This document shows positions 48,385 to 61,686 of a stretch of DNA of 64,000 bases, one piece after another (positions within the stretch are counted from its first letter, which is position 1; every line of letters starts with the position of its first letter). Where the stretch lies: the NCBI GenBank assembly GCA_946122785.1, contig CAMGYJ010000005.1:84500547-84564546 (forward strand), given 5' to 3'. The DNA is from Linum tenue (taxonomy: Eukaryota > Streptophyta > Magnoliopsida > Malpighiales > Linaceae). The notes under the pieces were generated by a model. It saw only the letters and a list, made by a program, of their open reading frames with translations. It did not search any database and was not told the DNA's origin. The translations under genes were made by a program, and so were the position numbers.

Positions 48385-48466
48385 CGAAGTCACACCCAAA
48401 ACATAAATAAAACGAAAAACAACACAAAATTCCAAAATCATCCAAAAAGTTGGTGTCTAATAATCC
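48385..48466 (-). repeat. 3' LTR (right part) of the gag-only Gypsy element
   Basis: Continues the LTR after the nested element and ends tggtgtctaata near 48463, matching gtgggtttctaaca at 51192. The adjacent cctctcaaaaccaacctt is, on minus, aaggttggttttgagagg, the usual text before the 3' LTR in such elements. Confidence 0.6.
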
Positions 48467-50880
48467 ATCCCTCTCAAAACCAACCTTACTCTCAAGGTTG
48501 GACCGGCGCTCCATAATTTTCCTTGCCTTACTCTAATGCGAGCTCCACCGCCTCATCCTCCAAGTTTCCACGAGCAAAATCAATTGACCCTCGACACACT
48601 AGTGTCCGACAGTGTACCTCGCGTTGCAGTTGAAGCAACGATCATCCCTATGTTTCTACTCCATATCTGGTAGTGTGAGCCCCATGAACCCTCAACGTGG
48701 CAGCCTGAGCCCCTATTATTCACCTGGTGGAGTTGCTACTGCTGCCACTGGCAGTCCCGCCCCTTTCAGGGGCGTCGCCGCCATTCCACCCGTCCCGCCT
48801 GATCCAGTATTTCTGCCGGCTGCCTTTTCGAATCGCACCCTACTTCCCTTCCAGCTTGCTAGCTCCTCCTCCTTGTGCAATGCCAATCTAAAAGCCAACC
48901 GCAAGGAACTGAGCTTGAACATCTTCACAACTGTAGCTAACTCCAGCCTCAAACCTACAAGGCATAAACCAACCAGAGTCTCCTCCATCATACGCTTGCA
49001 CATGTTTCCCAGCCTCAGGAACTCTGGTCAGAACCTTGCCACAGTACCGGACTATCTTAGCTTAGCAAGGTGTTCCGACACCCATCCTCTGACTTCCCGA
49101 ACAGGTACTGCAGCTTCTCCTGAAAGCGAGTCCTAGTGATCAGCATCTCCGCCTCCGCATAGGAATGCTCCATCCACTCCCACCACTAGAAGGCATCTCC
49201 CTCTAAATAGAAAGACGCTCCTCTCCTCTCTTTAGAATAGTTTTTGAACCACCTGTCTGCAACATAAATCCATAACCTGTCATCCTCGTGACCTTTGAAT
49301 TTTGGGAACTCAATTGTAATACAATCATAATTTGTGCTTGTTTGGATCAAAGTATGCAGCTCGATTCAACCCAACGAATTGGTTTAGTCTTTGAACAAAC
49401 TTAAAATGAAAACGGACCAAAGGTGCAACTTCTCACTTGGGAAGAGGCTCAATTGGTTTTGGTAGAAACTTGGTCATGATTGATGTAGTTTTCAATCGAT
49501 ACAAAGAAAACACGATGAGCGACTCTTCCAACAACGCAAGGTTTCAAGTGACAAGGTCACAATTTCATTCAATCATAATTTGCCTCCTACACGAGGCTTA
49601 CAAGCCTTTAAATAGACAAAGAACAACCCTAAATCGACTTCTACACAAGTAAATCAAATCTAACTCTACTCTAACCAGGAAACAGAAATCCAAGCTCAAA
49701 AAGGGAACAAATCTCGGTTGCTTCAGACTTAACCTTCTGCCTTCCTGCGCAAGCAATCAAATCCAGCCTCCATAGCCACTTTGAGGCTCTCGATCGATGC
49801 CTTCCAGAGAAATTCGAGCCAAACAAGCTTTAGTTGTTTCTTTCCCAGGTCCCGAACTTCAAGTTCCAACTCGCCTCTCCCATTGACGGTACTCCATTTG
49901 CTTTGAATAAGCTTCCAAATAAGGTAATCTCAAACTGGTTCTAGACTTGGCCAAAATCAAGTAGATTTGTAGTTTCAACATAGCAACTTGAGACATCTAG
50001 GAAGTGTCTTCAACGGCTTGTTCGTGCTCAATCAGAACTTCAATCATGTAGAAAAACACTTGAACTTCAAATCCCAACCTTCCCCTTGCATTTCCATCAA
50101 CCAATATGTAAGATATAAACTTGCAAAGCAAGCACCATGAAACTGATCGAACACTTGGCCAAATTCGACTCTTTTTTCCTTCCAACATGGGTTGATTCTT
50201 TAACACGCAATTGATCTGAGTTTAAGGAATAATTTAGGATCATATCAAATGGTCATGGGCTTAGCTCTAAAAACTCGTTCACCCTCACTCTCATACATAG
50301 AGTTATAACCGCCATACCTGCCAATGTCGTAACCGCCATGATGATCTTCCTCTATGTCGCCTCGATCCGACCTCATCATGGGCTCGCCATCAAAGCCCCA
50401 ACCATCGTCCTCATCACTCGAACCTCCATTTTTGGCTCCCGATCCTTGCCCCAATGTTCACAGCATGCCCGAGCGGCGCCAGTTAGGCATTGATGTTGCC
50501 AGAGGATGATACACAGCATTAGAAGCGCCTCCCATACCCTTCCACTGGCCTAGTCGTACCAAATCACCCTCCGACGCGACCTCGGTCGTCTTCTCCGGCA
50601 TCACAAGCAGTCCCTACGATGCCAATGCCAGCTTCATCATCTTCATTAGCGATCTCAAGTCGTCATTGTTCCTTCTAGTTGTCTCCTGCAAAGTTTCGTT
50701 CACCTCTCTCATGTTCACCTCTCTCATACCTCTCATACGAATATGGAGGCCAATAAAATGATTCGCCATTGTCTTCAACAGCTCCCAAAAATTCTCATCG
50801 CGTGTAATGTCCTCCACAATCATGATATCCTGCAACCGCTCCATTTGCGAACACTTCTTTTGTTAAACCAGACGCCAACC
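48467..50880 (-). pseudogene. Gypsy gag remnant (gag-only element)
   Basis: On minus, an ATG at 50844 starts a 76-codon coil-forming peptide (MERLQDIMIVEDITRDENFW). An acidic stretch at 50454-50245 (DDGWGFDGEPMMRSDRGDIEEDHHGGYDIG) follows. After an insertion-like block at 49430-50225, the capsid C-terminal-like segment at 49003-48716 (LGNMCKRMMEETLVGLCLVGL) and a zinc knuckle near 48640 (CFNCNARYTVGH) complete the order of a gag. No protease, RT or integrase is present. Stops throughout. Confidence 0.6.
49430..50225 (-). repeat. LTR-like repeat inserted in gag, related to 39480-40290
   Basis: Separates two parts of the gag remnant. Shares the ccatgaaa-tg ... cacttggccaaattc and ttgcatttccatcaaccaa style segments with 40110-40230. 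No ORF and no clear target duplication. Confidence 0.45.
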
Positions 50881-50895
50881 AAGTTCTAATATCGC

Positions 50896-51192
50896 TGTAA
50901 GAATTGGCGATTAGAGATTGGTTAAGAACTGAGAATGGGGAATTGAGGAGGAAAGGGTGTTTAAAAAGATCAGCCAGTCATGGGTGGCCAACAGAGCATC
51001 GAAGGAAAGGGAAAGAGGATTCGACTGCACAAAAGAGAAGAGAAAGAGATGACCAAACTAATACCTCCCAAGTCCTAACATAAACAACCAAATAAACCCG
51101 AATATGCCAAAATCCACCAAATAACATCCGATGTCAATAAAACGAAAAAACAAGTCCAAATACCAAAATAATCCAAAAGTGGGTTTCTAACA
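50896..51192 (-). repeat. 5' LTR of the gag-only Gypsy element
   Basis: 297 bp, ends tgtaagaatt...ttctaaca. The adjacent minus-strand gatattagaac (about 50884-50894) looks like a decayed PBS (canonical ggtatcagagc). It ends 66 bp before the stop codon of the host gene and has the same orientation. Confidence 0.65.
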
Positions 51193-51258
51193 GACTTGCT
51201 GCGATCAACAAAAGAATATGCGTCCTGTGGCGACAATGGATTTCACGATTTGACCATT

Positions 51259-54200
51259 TTATGTGCTCGGACTACAGGGGACAAAATCTTCAGGCTGTGA
51301 TTCAGCATCCAGCTTGGCCTTCCTGTATCTCTTTGAACATTTCAGGATTGTGTCCAGTGGAACCCCTGAGTAGCTACACATTCAGGCGAGCATACCATAA
51401 TCTCATTAAATTAACATGGCTAAATGTAGGCCACTTCACATAAGCCCATCAAAAGAGTACGTGTACTTACAACGGCGTCTTCATGCCTTCTCGACCACTA
51501 CTGCCATTTCTGTTCATGCTGTCGAACCCTGGTTCAAGAACAATACCCGCTTAGCTTCTATTCAAGTCACATATTTTTCTGTGCTTCTACTAAAACATAA
51601 TGAAAATAACGAAAAGTCGCTTATTTCTTTAGCAAATGCTGAAACAAACACTACAATAACTAACCTGCATCAGTTTCACCATCCGAGTGGACAGGAGATA
51701 CGGAGAGATTGGAATCCGGGGGGCTGGCACGTGAATGGTGGGGTGGAGATGGAAAATGATAGGACTCCAAGCTATCATCTGATTCATCACCAAATGGAGT
51801 CTGCTGGAATAGTGATCTTGACACAACAACCTGCTTCTGATGAAGCCTGCCATTCACAACTTCGCCTGGATGAGCATTATAGCCTTCCCCACCATTCACA
51901 TCGGTTTGCTGGCTTTGAGATTGATCCCTCTTGTCACTTTTGGAGTGGGAACTCGAGTTTGTCAAACTCTCCGAATGATGTTCCTCTAAGCACTTGTTTG
52001 GCTTGCCACCAATTGGACGAGTCATAGCATTTGATTCTTGAGCCTCTTCACAATGAGGTTTTTGCTCATCTACTATACCAGGTACTGCTTTCTTTTCCTG
52101 AGGCTTTGAATGGGATTCAAGTTTCTCCTTAAAAGTTGGATACCCTAACTTGGGAGAGATGTCATGCAGGTTTGCCTCTTGCACTTCCCCTCTCTTTTCA
52201 CTTTTCATTTCAGCCCGATCTCCGGTAACCTCACTAGGATCAGCAGTCTTATTATTCTGTTCTCTAGGAATGAAATAAGAGCTGATGTCGACTCCATCAA
52301 CCTCGCTAGCATTTTCCACATTGCCGCCAACTTCCTCTGGAGGAGACATGATCTCTGCTCTATCTAATGAGTCTTTGAGACTAGGATTTTGCAGATTAGT
52401 ATCATAAGGGAATGTAGAAGAATCTGTGCCACAAATGTTGGCCATGGTAGGAGCTGGAATACTTTCATCAGGGCACTTGTCTTCTGTTTGTGTCGGTAGT
52501 ACAGTGTTCTTAATATCTGAACCATGCTTCTTCTTTGTTTTCTTTCTCAGTTTCCCTTCTCTGTTTTCTGCAACAGTTTCAGTCTTTGTGGTCTCCTGTG
52601 CAGATTCTACCACATTTTTAATAAACTCATCGCTTTCCTTATCTGTAACCAAAAGAGAAGCCGTTGGACTATCAGCTGCTGCCACTTCTTTCACATCTCC
52701 CTTTTCAGCAGCTTCAAGAATAGAGTTCTCAGCCTTACCTACTTTCTCGGGTACATCATAACAATCTCTAACATGATCAGCATCTGAAGCAATTAATACT
52801 GTTCCACCCTTGAGTACCTTATGTTTCCTGGATTTCTTTCTTTTCTTCGATGTTTTCCCATCATCAACATACGGATCAACCTCGTGTGATACAGAATCAA
52901 CAACTTCTTTGTGCACTTTTGTAGAAACCGTCTTGGGCACCTCTTGTTCTGTTTCAACTCTATTCATGTCATTAGTTGTTGGTTCCTGAAACTCATTGAT
53001 ACCTGCAGCAAACCAGTTTGAATATCAGATATCTTTCGAGCAAATGTAGAAGCAAGCATCACTTACCAAAGTTCAATTCGAAAATGGAGATACCTTGTAA
53101 AGGAAGATTCTTCTGTTGCTCTTGGAGATGATCAGGTTCCTTCTCCGTCAAAGAAACACCAGAAGGCTGCGTCATTTGTGTATCTGAAGGAGGCGCCTCT
53201 TCAGCAACAGTACCACTTTTAATTCCAGCTTCCTTCAGAGGTACCTCTTCACCAGCATTTGCTTCACCAGGAGTTCTTCCAACATTTTCTGTATCTACTT
53301 TCTTAAAAGACTTGATTTTTCGTTTCTTCTTCGCCAAGCTTTGGCTTGCCAATTGACCTGCATCCACACAGTCAGCATTTGGGCCTTCCAGAGTAGCAGT
53401 CGCAAGTTGTTCATCTATTGTAGGTAGCTGAGATAGAGGAGGCTCACAGGTCATTGCATTAGATTCTGAAACAGTTATCTGCATATCACCAATGTCCACT
53501 TCAATTCTTTCCTGCAAAGCAGTAGTCTCAGGTAGTTTAATATCCCCATCTCCCCCCTTTGCTCCCAACTTGTGCATTGACACATCAATATTTTTACCAT
53601 AAAGATCATCCGCGCCCTTTTTACTTCTCTTTCTCTTCTTACGTTTTCCATTCACATCAGAAGCTCCTTCTGGCAATACACTGCTTGCATCAATCTTACT
53701 CAACTCTTTCCCAATTTCTGTTCTTTCGCCATCCATCTCCGCAGCTTTTTCTTCATCACAGTTATCTTCTCTAACAAATTCATCACTAACCAACGGCACC
53801 ATCGACAAAACTTTGTCACCACAATCATCATCACCCACATGTTGAGCTCCCCGGGCAACTTCAACAACAAGGTCAGTGCTCTCCTTTAGAGAAACCAACG
53901 GACCCTTTTCTGAAACAATGATCTGCATATCTCTAATAACCACATCACTTCTTTCCTGCGAACCAGTAGTCTTGGATAGTTTAATCTCTTCCTCTCCTCC
54001 CTTTGTTCCCAACTTGTGGATTGACACATCAACATCTTTACCAGCAAGATCATCTACACGCTTTTTACTTCTCTTTCTCTTCTTGCGTTTTTCCTTCCTA
54101 TCAGAAGCTCCTTCTGGCAATACACTGCTTGTGTCAATCTTAATGAAATCTTTCCCAATTGTTGTTCTTTCTGCATTCATCTCCTGAGTATCTTCTTCGT

Positions 54201-55430
54201 CACATTTCTTGTCTCTAACAAATTCATCAGTAGCCAATGGCACCATAGACAAAAATTGGTCACCACAATCATCACCACGAGCTCCCCGGGCAACTTCAAC
54301 AAGAAGGTCAGTGCTCTCCTTTTGACAAACTAACGAACCCTTTTCTGAAACAATGATCTGCATATCACCAATGTCCACTTCACTTCTTTCCTGCGACGCA
54401 GTAGTCTTGGATAGTTTAATCCCTTCCTCTCCTCCCTTTGTTACCAGCTTGTGCATGGACACATCAACATTTTTACCAGAAAGATCATCTACAACCTTTT
54501 TCCTTCTCTTTCTGTTCTTACGCTTTTCCTTCACATCAGAAGTTCCTTCTCGCAATACACTGCTTGCGTCAATCTTACTCAAATCTTTCCCAGTTGCTGT
54601 ATTTTCAACATCCATATCCTGAGTTTTTTCTTCATCACATTTCTCTTCTCTAACAACTTCATCACTAACCAACGGCACCATTGACAAAACTTGGTCACCA
54701 CAATCATCACCACCAACAAGTTGAGCTCCCCGAGCAACTTCGACACAAAGGTCATTGCTCTCCTTCTGAGAAACCAACAAATCCCTTTCGAACATAACAT
54801 TGTGATGCCTATCCAGAACAACATTAACACCTTCCTCCTCCAAACCATTGTTCATTCTCATTAAGGCTAAGTTAGCTATTTCAGGCTCAACCTCCTTATC
54901 CATGGATACCGTAGAAGCTTCAATACTAACAAACCAATCTTCCTTAAGCCCATCAAAGGCATTTGTCACAAGCATTGACTCTGCCAAGTGATAGTAAAAC
55001 CCCCTCCTTTCAACCTGCCCAATTCCATTCCCACAAACGGGAGAGGTCATTTCACAGGCAATCAATCAGAGAATAAGCGGAAAATAGTATAGAGAAAGAA
55101 AAACCATACCTTCAATCCATCGACTTTTATTTCTCCAAGCTTAGGGAAACACAGCGGATGCTCATCCATGATCTTTTCTGCAATTACCGCAGACGGACCA
55201 TCACAAAAACAGTTAAAGTTCACAGAGTTCATATCTTTGCAATGGACATTGGGGGTTATGTGGAAAAAAGACGAGCGAGGGAGCGAGGGATTACTCTTAA
55301 GATCGGCGACGGTGACGGAGGAAGAGATCGTCACGGCCAAGCGAGTGTCGAGGTTGGTGTCGATGAAGACGGTCTTGAAGGAAGCTGGAGCGCAGCCGTG
55401 CCCGGGGGCCGGAATGGCCAGTTCAGCCAT
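51259..55430 (-). CDS. Host gene: lysine/acidic-rich, probably nuclear protein (six exons)
   Basis: Predicted CDS exons on minus are 55430-55295, 55177-55110, 55014-53067, 53002-51665, 51528-51471 and 51373-51259. All have GT/AG borders and the total is 3663 nt, an exact open frame of 1220 aa. The start (MAELAIPAPG, context gcgatgg) is the inner ATG of a longer open stretch. The N-terminal 100 aa look like a compact domain (TRLAVTISSSVTVADLKKKI, FPKLGEIKVDGLKVERRGFY). Then aa 127-569 hold three tandem repeats of about 145 aa, each with a KRKKRKRSKK-type basic patch (likely nuclear signals) and acidic text. A charged region follows, then a C-terminal RYRKAKLDAESQPEDFVP motif. I cannot name the family; nuclear or nucleolar location is inferred from composition. 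Downstream is a Gypsy LTR; upstream is a TATA box. Confidence 0.85.
53512..54840 (-). repeat. Three tandem coding repeats in the host gene
   Basis: The segment 'cctgc.a.cagtagtct' recurs at 53511, 53955 and 54390, giving periods of 444 and 435 nt (148 and 145 aa), both multiples of three. Each unit encodes DVSxHKL.TKGGEE, a VSEKG/ESTDL..EVARGA segment, a VPLxxDEFVR segment and a KRKKRKRSKK patch. Frame is maintained, and the units remain clearly alike at DNA level. Confidence 0.9.
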
Positions 55431-55486
55431 CGCCGATAACGCAAAGGGGAGGAAGAAACCGGCTCGGCAGCGGTGACGACGGCGAG

Positions 55487-55602
55487 TAGGGTTTAGTGTT
55501 GCATGTAGCTTTTTCTGGACGATTCGTTTCTTTCGACGGCTCGTGAAGAATGGCGGCAGAAATAGAGAGTGCAAAAACCCGCTTAAATGAATAGAATATA
55601 TA
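55487..55602 (-). promoter_or_regulatory. TATA box and telo-box-like motif of the host gene
   Basis: On minus, tatatattc lies at 55594-55602, about 165 nt before the start codon, and taaaccctA (telo-box-like) at 55487-55495 lies in the likely 5' leader. Telo boxes are common in plant genes for nucleolar and translation proteins. Confidence 0.55.
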
Positions 55603-56939
55603 GGGTTGATAGCCTAAGAACCGAACCGGATCAACGATTGGGTCAATATCGTCAAATCAGCTTCGATAGTGATCCGATTCATGTTTGAATGGTTATTGAT
55701 GGACCAAATATTTTTCACGGTTCAACATAAAACTAGATGGATCACCACGGGTTAACTGGTCCACTAGTTCACTATTTTAAACACAAATATTTTTATAAAA
55801 AAAATGTACATAAACTAAGACCATCAAACAATAATTATTAATTTATATCAGCTTCCTCTTCTCAATTTCCAACCTTGTTGTCGACTTTACCTGGTCCACT
55901 ATCGATTAGCACCGTAATTTTTAATTTCAATTGAAAAATTATGATTTCCTTTGGCATACGGTTTGAATGATTTATTAGATATTTCGGTGAAGATATGAAT
56001 TTGAAATTGTTTATGGTCAATGATAACTTCATTCTTAAATTTGTTTAATATACAAGCCTTATATGTTACATGTTGATAATGGTTTATCAACGATTAACTA
56101 ACGGTTTTGAATCCTAATTCACTAATTTTTTCGGTTCAACCACCGATCCGATTCTGACCGCGGCTTAATGGGCAACGAGGGCCCAAAGCATATTAGATTA
56201 AATTTCATTTAATTAATCAACAAAAGTAGACGGGTAAATTACCAAGGGAAAAAGAGACTGGTCAGCACATATTATTAAAGGTGAAAGCCAAAACTCATTA
56301 CTTCGAATTTCATATTTTTTATTAATTTAATTGTATTTTAATACTTAATTTATATTTCAATGTATATTACAAACAGAGGATAACTTTAAAATTGCAACCC
56401 ATATATCACTTGGTTGAATATTCCATATAAATTAGAGTATTAAATAGGTCAAAGCAATTTCAAAATTTTAAATTAGTATTAATTTTTAGAATTAACTATG
56501 AAGAAATCATATCCTTATGCAGAATATATGGGACTGGTTTTTTTAACGTTTTAGCCGAGTTAACTGCTAAGCTTTCATTATTGGTTCATTTCACCATTTT
56601 TTGACATGTTAATGAATTTCTAGGGCAATGACATATGTCTAAACACAATCTACACAATATATAATAGCATGAAGGGAAAAATTGTTGCTTCATTTCAAAT
56701 TTTCTACAACGATAGTGAAAGTAGGAAGGACATTTTGTTCCTCACAATTATGTTTTTTATTTATTCATTAAAAAGACACGTACTGGGATTCAAACCATTG
56801 CCACTTTAAAGAAAAGCAAAAATCATAACCAATCACATTAAGTACATTTGTTGTATATTTTTAAATTAAAAACATATAATAGCATGGATGAAAAAATCTT
56901 TCCCTCATTTCAAATTCCCTGCTCCAGGAGCGTTTGTAG
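55603..56939. other. AT-rich intergenic DNA upstream of the host gene
   Basis: 55650-56160 contains ccggatcaacg / cggttcaac / ccaccgatccg text at both ends in inverted arrangement, like a hAT-type MITE, but termini were not resolved. The rest (56160-56939) is AT-rich with two copies of atataatagcatg-type sequence. No gene. Confidence 0.4.
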
Positions 56940-58321
<1,382 letters not shown>

Positions 58322-58535
58322 TGTTTCTATTTTTTTCCCTTTCCTCTGTGGAACGGGCCAATTTACCGTACACATGCAGATTTAAACGAGCCCAGGAGTG
58401 TCAATTTTTTTTCTTTAAACCCTTTTATTTCTCGGTGTTGGTAAAATCTACACATAATATAATAGTAGGTAGGAAAAAACCTTCTCCCATTTTAAATTTC
58501 CTGCTCCAGCCAGAAGCTGCTTCTGCAAAACACTA

Positions 58536-58755
58536 AAAAATAATGATTTATAGGGACCAGTATAAGGGACGATCGTTTTTATTTGTCACCGGAATCATAA
58601 TTTAAGTTAAATAAGGGACATCCATGCTATATTCGTCCCCATATAATAATTAACAGAGTTTGGGCCCTATGAAAATCGTCCCCAGAGAAAATGCGTATGC
58701 ATTGTGGGCCCTAACGAGGGAGAATGAAAAAGCTCAAAACAAGGGAGAATGAAAA
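58536..58755. mobile_element. Possible CACTA-type end
   Basis: cactaaaaaataatgattta followed by tagggac/aagggac repeats resembles the terminus and subterminal repeats of some plant CACTA elements. No matching right end was found, and the region is interrupted by the LINE. Confidence 0.3.
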
Positions 58756-60524
58756 AGGTTGGGGTGGCTTTGATTAAATCCATAGCTTTGGCTCTTCCTC
58801 TTCATGTTATGTCCTGTTTCCGTCTCCCTCTAGCTCTTTGTCGTCTTTTGGATAAACACGTGGCCCGCTTTTGGTGGGGTGTTGAGGATGGTCATCCCAA
58901 GATTAGATGGGTGTCCTAGCGAAACATGTGCAGAAGTAAGCATGAGGGGGGATGGGATTTCGTCAGTTTGAACATTTCAATCAAGCCCTTTTGGCGAAGA
59001 TAGGCTGGCGTATTCTCAATGAACCTCAATCTCTTCTAGCCCAGGTTTATAAAGGCAAGTATTTCCCTCAGGGGTCTTTCTTGACTGCCAAGGCTAGATC
59101 TCGTCCCTCTTGGGGGTGACAGAGTATCCTTCATGGGCGTCATTTATTGGAGATGGGTTTGCGTTGGCAGGTTGGGAATGACCAATCAGTCTCCCTCCTT
59201 CATTCTAACTGGTTCCCTAGGTACCAATTAGATCCCCCATGCTATAACCCGAGGGTCTTGCCTGAGGGGGGTGATCCCTTGGTGATGGAGGTTATTTGTG
59301 AGGGGGGAGGGACGTGGTCAGATGAGAAGCTTAGTCAATGGTTTGACCCGCCTACCTGTAGAGCTATTAAAGGCATTCCTCTCCCGAGATGGGATGTGCC
59401 TGACAAACTTATCTGGCATTTTGCAGCAGATGGGGTTTTCTCGGTGAAGTCGGCTTATCATCTGGCTGTAGATTTGGACAGGAGGAGGGGTAGGTGGCGG
59501 TCCTCGGTTAGCTGGATGGACAAGCCGAGTTGGATTAGAGTTTGGGAGGCGAAGATTCCTCCGAAGTTGAAAGTTTTTGTTTGGCAAATTATAAATCGGG
59601 CTCTTCCGACTACTGAGGCGCTTATTGAGAAAAAGGTCCAGGTGCTGCCTCGGTGCCCAGTCTGTTGGGATGGCCCAGAGACGATGGAGCATTTGTTCCT
59701 TTCATGTCCAGTGGCACAGGCTCTCTAGGATTATTCCGGGCTGGATTACTTGGGGGAGGGCTTGCCTCGGCACACTTTTCCTTTGTTTCTTAATCGCTTG
59801 TTGGCACTGATTCATCAACCGTCAATGATTATGGCTGTTGTTGCCATCCTTTGGAGGATCTGGCGGTCCCGGAATTGGGTAGTCTTTGAAGGCAAACAAT
59901 TTGGGATTCCGGCTCTCATGCGCCAGTTTAATCAACAATATGAGGAATGGGTGGGGCTTCCTGCGGATCATGGTCCTCGAGTGCTGAACCCGGTATTGCA
60001 GCCGCCAGCGCAAGTGGGTGACTCCCAACTTGTGTGCATGTGGGACGGAGCTACGAAGGGTGGGTCGCATTCGGCTGGTGGGATGGTTCTTCTGGACCCA
60101 GCACGGGCTCTCCTTCTAGCTAGAGGGGTTCAGTTTTCTCATATGGTTGATCCTATGGTGGTGGAATTGCTCGTGCTCAAGGAAGCGATTATTTGGTGTA
60201 GGGAGCTGGGTCTGGCGGAGGTCCGTTTTGAAGGCGATGCAAAGGTGATTATTGACAAAATTAATCAAGCCGACATAAGAGATAACTGGTTGGGTGCTGT
60301 TCTGGAAGAGATTGACCATTATTTGCGTGCTCAGCCTAGTTTTAGTGTGCTTTTTGTAGGTCGGGAGAACAATAGGGTCGCTCATTTGGTAGCTAGGAAA
60401 GCCCTCTCTTTGTACCCGACAATGAGTCGCTTTTATGATTTTCAGGCCTGGCTGATTTCCTGGGTGTAACTGCCTATTCGTTGATCATATCTTTTGTAAA
60501 AAAAAAAAAAAGAGGTTGGGGTGG
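58756..60524 (+). mobile_element. 5'-truncated LINE
   Basis: 58768-60512, flanked by a 12-bp duplication aggttggggtgg (58756-58767, 60513-60524) and ending in poly-A. It holds the end of the reverse transcriptase (ALPLHVMSCFRLP, FWWGVEDGHPKIRWVS), the zf-RVT region and an RNase H domain. Several stops and frameshifts are present, so it is dead. Confidence 0.93.
59147..60469 (+). pseudogene. LINE zf-RVT and RNase H domains
   Basis: The first open frame (59147-59728) carries the zf-RVT region: FSVKSAYHLAVD, WIRVWEAKIPPKLKVFVWQI, then CPVCWDGPETMEHLFLSC with the Cys/His pattern. After a frame change, 59750-60469 carries RNase H: WDGATKGGSHSAGG (first acidic residue), ELLVLKEAIIW (Glu), FEGDAKVIIDKI (Asp) and VGRENNRVAHLVARKAL (His/Asp-region, with Asn where Asp is usual). 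This is the layout of plant L1-like LINEs that have gained a plant-type RNase H. Confidence 0.85.
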
Positions 60525-61686
60525 GCGGTGATGGGCCAATTGAAAGGGTTGTCCCCAATGGAAAAGGAAAAAAGAAGTCCTTCTGTATCCATCTTGGACT
60601 TCATTTTGCTTTTTATATTTTTTTGTCCCAATCCTCTTTTACTTAGTATTGCTTTTAGTTATCATTACTAATTAGTATGTTCTGGGTATTCCATTTCCTT
60701 CTTTGATTAGTAACTAAGAATAATTTATAAAGAAGGGGGCTGCTACTCTGGTGAAAGCAAACTCAGTTTGGAATTCATTTATTGATATCTACACAAAGGC
60801 TTGCATAATAATTTATGCGTGTGAAATTTTGTTCTCGATGGATTCTTTTATTTGGGTTATAATTACTCAAGCAACGGGCTATAGTTTTCAGTGGTTTATA
60901 TAAATACCCCAGCAAGTGCTTCTCTAAGGTATGCTCTCTTCAATTTTTCGTTTCCCTCATCAAAGATATAAATTCCTTATGTTGCTTTCTTGCACATTGT
61001 TTTTAAAAAACTATTCCACATTTTTTATTAAAAAAATCAATTTAGTTTGTCTTCGAAAAATAAAACCTTAATGATTTCAGGGATAAATTTCATATATAGT
61101 TCCCCGGAGATTGAAGAGGCCGGAAATTGTAGGTGATATATTTTTGTCGTCCCCAATTCGAAGATGACATTAAATTTATAAGCGTAGCTGCCTGTTTCTG
61201 GAAATAAAATCATATTGGGAAGTCGGCCAAACTTCTGCCGGATTAAATCATACCGGAACTACTATCTCAAGGGAAGCCGTCTGTTTCATTTAGTTTTTAT
61301 TAATGTTTTAGGGTTTAAATTATATATTATTAGTTAATAAGGGTACCGCCGTACCAGTTCTTATAGGTGTCAAAACATAGCCCGACTCGATTAACCCAAC
61401 CGATAAACCCGACCCGCAACCCGACCGCAACCCGAATTGACTAAAAGTCAACAACCCGTAACCCGCCCGACCCGTAACCCGATTGACCCGCAACCCAACT
61501 AACCCGCAACCCGATTAACCCGAACCCGATTGACCCGCAACCCGACTGACCCGCAACCGATTAACCCGAACCCAATTGACCCGAACCCGACTAACCCGTA
61601 ACCCGACCGAGTCAACCCGAATTTCATCTAATCCACTTGAATAATTATAAAAATATACAATACATAGTTTTTCAAAATAAAGTTTT
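60525..61686. other. Intergenic DNA with a hAT-like CCCGA repeat tract
   Basis: 60525-61370 has no recognisable gene. 61371-61620 is a run of imperfect 'acccgattgacccgcaa' units starting taggtgtcaaaacatagccc, the pattern of a common plant hAT MITE class. Its right end is not clear. Confidence 0.5.

Noticed and set aside
48612..49136. 174-aa plus-strand ORF
   Set aside because: Antisense shadow of the Gypsy gag remnant, whose zinc knuckle and capsid-like residues read on minus.
53559..54684. Several plus-strand ORFs of 70-103 aa
   Set aside because: Antisense frames repeated with the tandem coding repeats of the minus-strand host gene.
59318..60385. Minus-strand ORFs opposite the LINE
   Set aside because: Shadows of the zf-RVT and RNase H coding strand.
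58536..61200. Full CACTA transposon
   Set aside because: Only a left-end-like sequence is visible; no right end, no 3-bp duplication and no transposase.
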